Positions 15,091 to 15,113 of a DNA stretch of 15,113 nt are shown piece by piece. Position 1 is the stretch's first letter. Every line of letters begins with the position of its first letter. The DNA comes from an uncultured Peptococcaceae bacterium (GTDB lineage: Bacteria > Bacillota > Dehalobacteriia > UBA7702): contig CALFRX010000130.1 of the NCBI GenBank assembly GCA_937919295.1, positions 1 to 15,113 on the forward strand, written 5' to 3'. The position numbers and the translations under genes were made by a program. Under the pieces are notes generated by a model. That model saw only the letters and a list, made by a program, of their open reading frames with translations, was not told where the DNA came from and made no database searches.

Positions 15091-15113
15091 GATTTTTAAA
15101 TGCACCGATCAGC
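15045..15113. repeat. Perfect 16-bp inverted repeat closing exactly at the window end
   Basis: GCTGATCGGTGCATTT (15045-15060, inside the permease gene) is exactly reverse-complemented at 15098-15113, with partial pairing of the next A/T-rich bases and a loop of about 37 nt. The right arm ends with the window, so the repeat may be longer. It could be a hairpin after the gene, or a foldback artefact at a contig end. Confidence 0.7.

Overview
The window looks like a piece of a chromosome or contig from an anaerobic, corrinoid-using member of the Bacillota (Firmicutes). Strong AGGAGG-type ribosome binding sites, sigma-A-type promoters and intrinsic terminators with U-tracts support this. So do a class II (B12-dependent) ribonucleotide reductase, a PucR-type regulator and a corrinoid methyltransferase operon typical of acetogen-like or Desulfitobacterium-like bacteria. 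I cannot fix the class or genus from the sequence.

Positions 1-7664 are housekeeping-like and comparatively GC-rich. In order they hold: the C-terminal end of an unrecognised Met/Gly/Pro-rich protein (+, cut by the window edge); lgt (-); a tandem, translationally coupled pair of EamA/DMT-family transporters (+); nrdJ (-); and glyA (-). Convergent gene pairs share bidirectional terminators (386-424 and 3393-3428). lgt and the DMT pair are divergent, each with a recognisable promoter. Two long gaps flank glyA: 5704-6392, with the nrdJ promoter and the glyA terminator; and 7665-8354, with a structured glyA leader, an IS-like palindrome and terminator hairpins.

From about 7950 onward the DNA is visibly more AT-rich and the theme changes to one system. 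A PucR-type regulator (-, 8355-9587) is divergent from a four-gene operon: a methyltetrahydrofolate:corrinoid methyltransferase (MtgA/MtqA type), a methyl-carrying corrinoid protein (MttC/MtgC type), an MFS transporter, and a non-pyrrolysine MttB-superfamily methyltransferase. After a strong terminator comes an OpuCB/OpuBB-type permease of an osmoprotectant ABC importer, with its own promoter, and then the window ends. Read together, the MFS protein (and perhaps the ABC system) imports a methylated quaternary amine or similar compound. The MttB homologue moves a methyl group to the corrinoid protein, and the MtgA-like enzyme passes it to tetrahydrofolate. GlyA and NrdJ fit the same one-carbon and B12 physiology but are separate transcription units. 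The substrate cannot be read from sequence.

The control region 9588-9805 is rich in symmetry. It has a 12-bp-period direct repeat over the pucR -10 element and nested inverted repeats ahead of the methyltransferase operon. The last 69 bases form a perfect 16-bp inverted repeat touching the window end, which may be a real structure or an assembly foldback.
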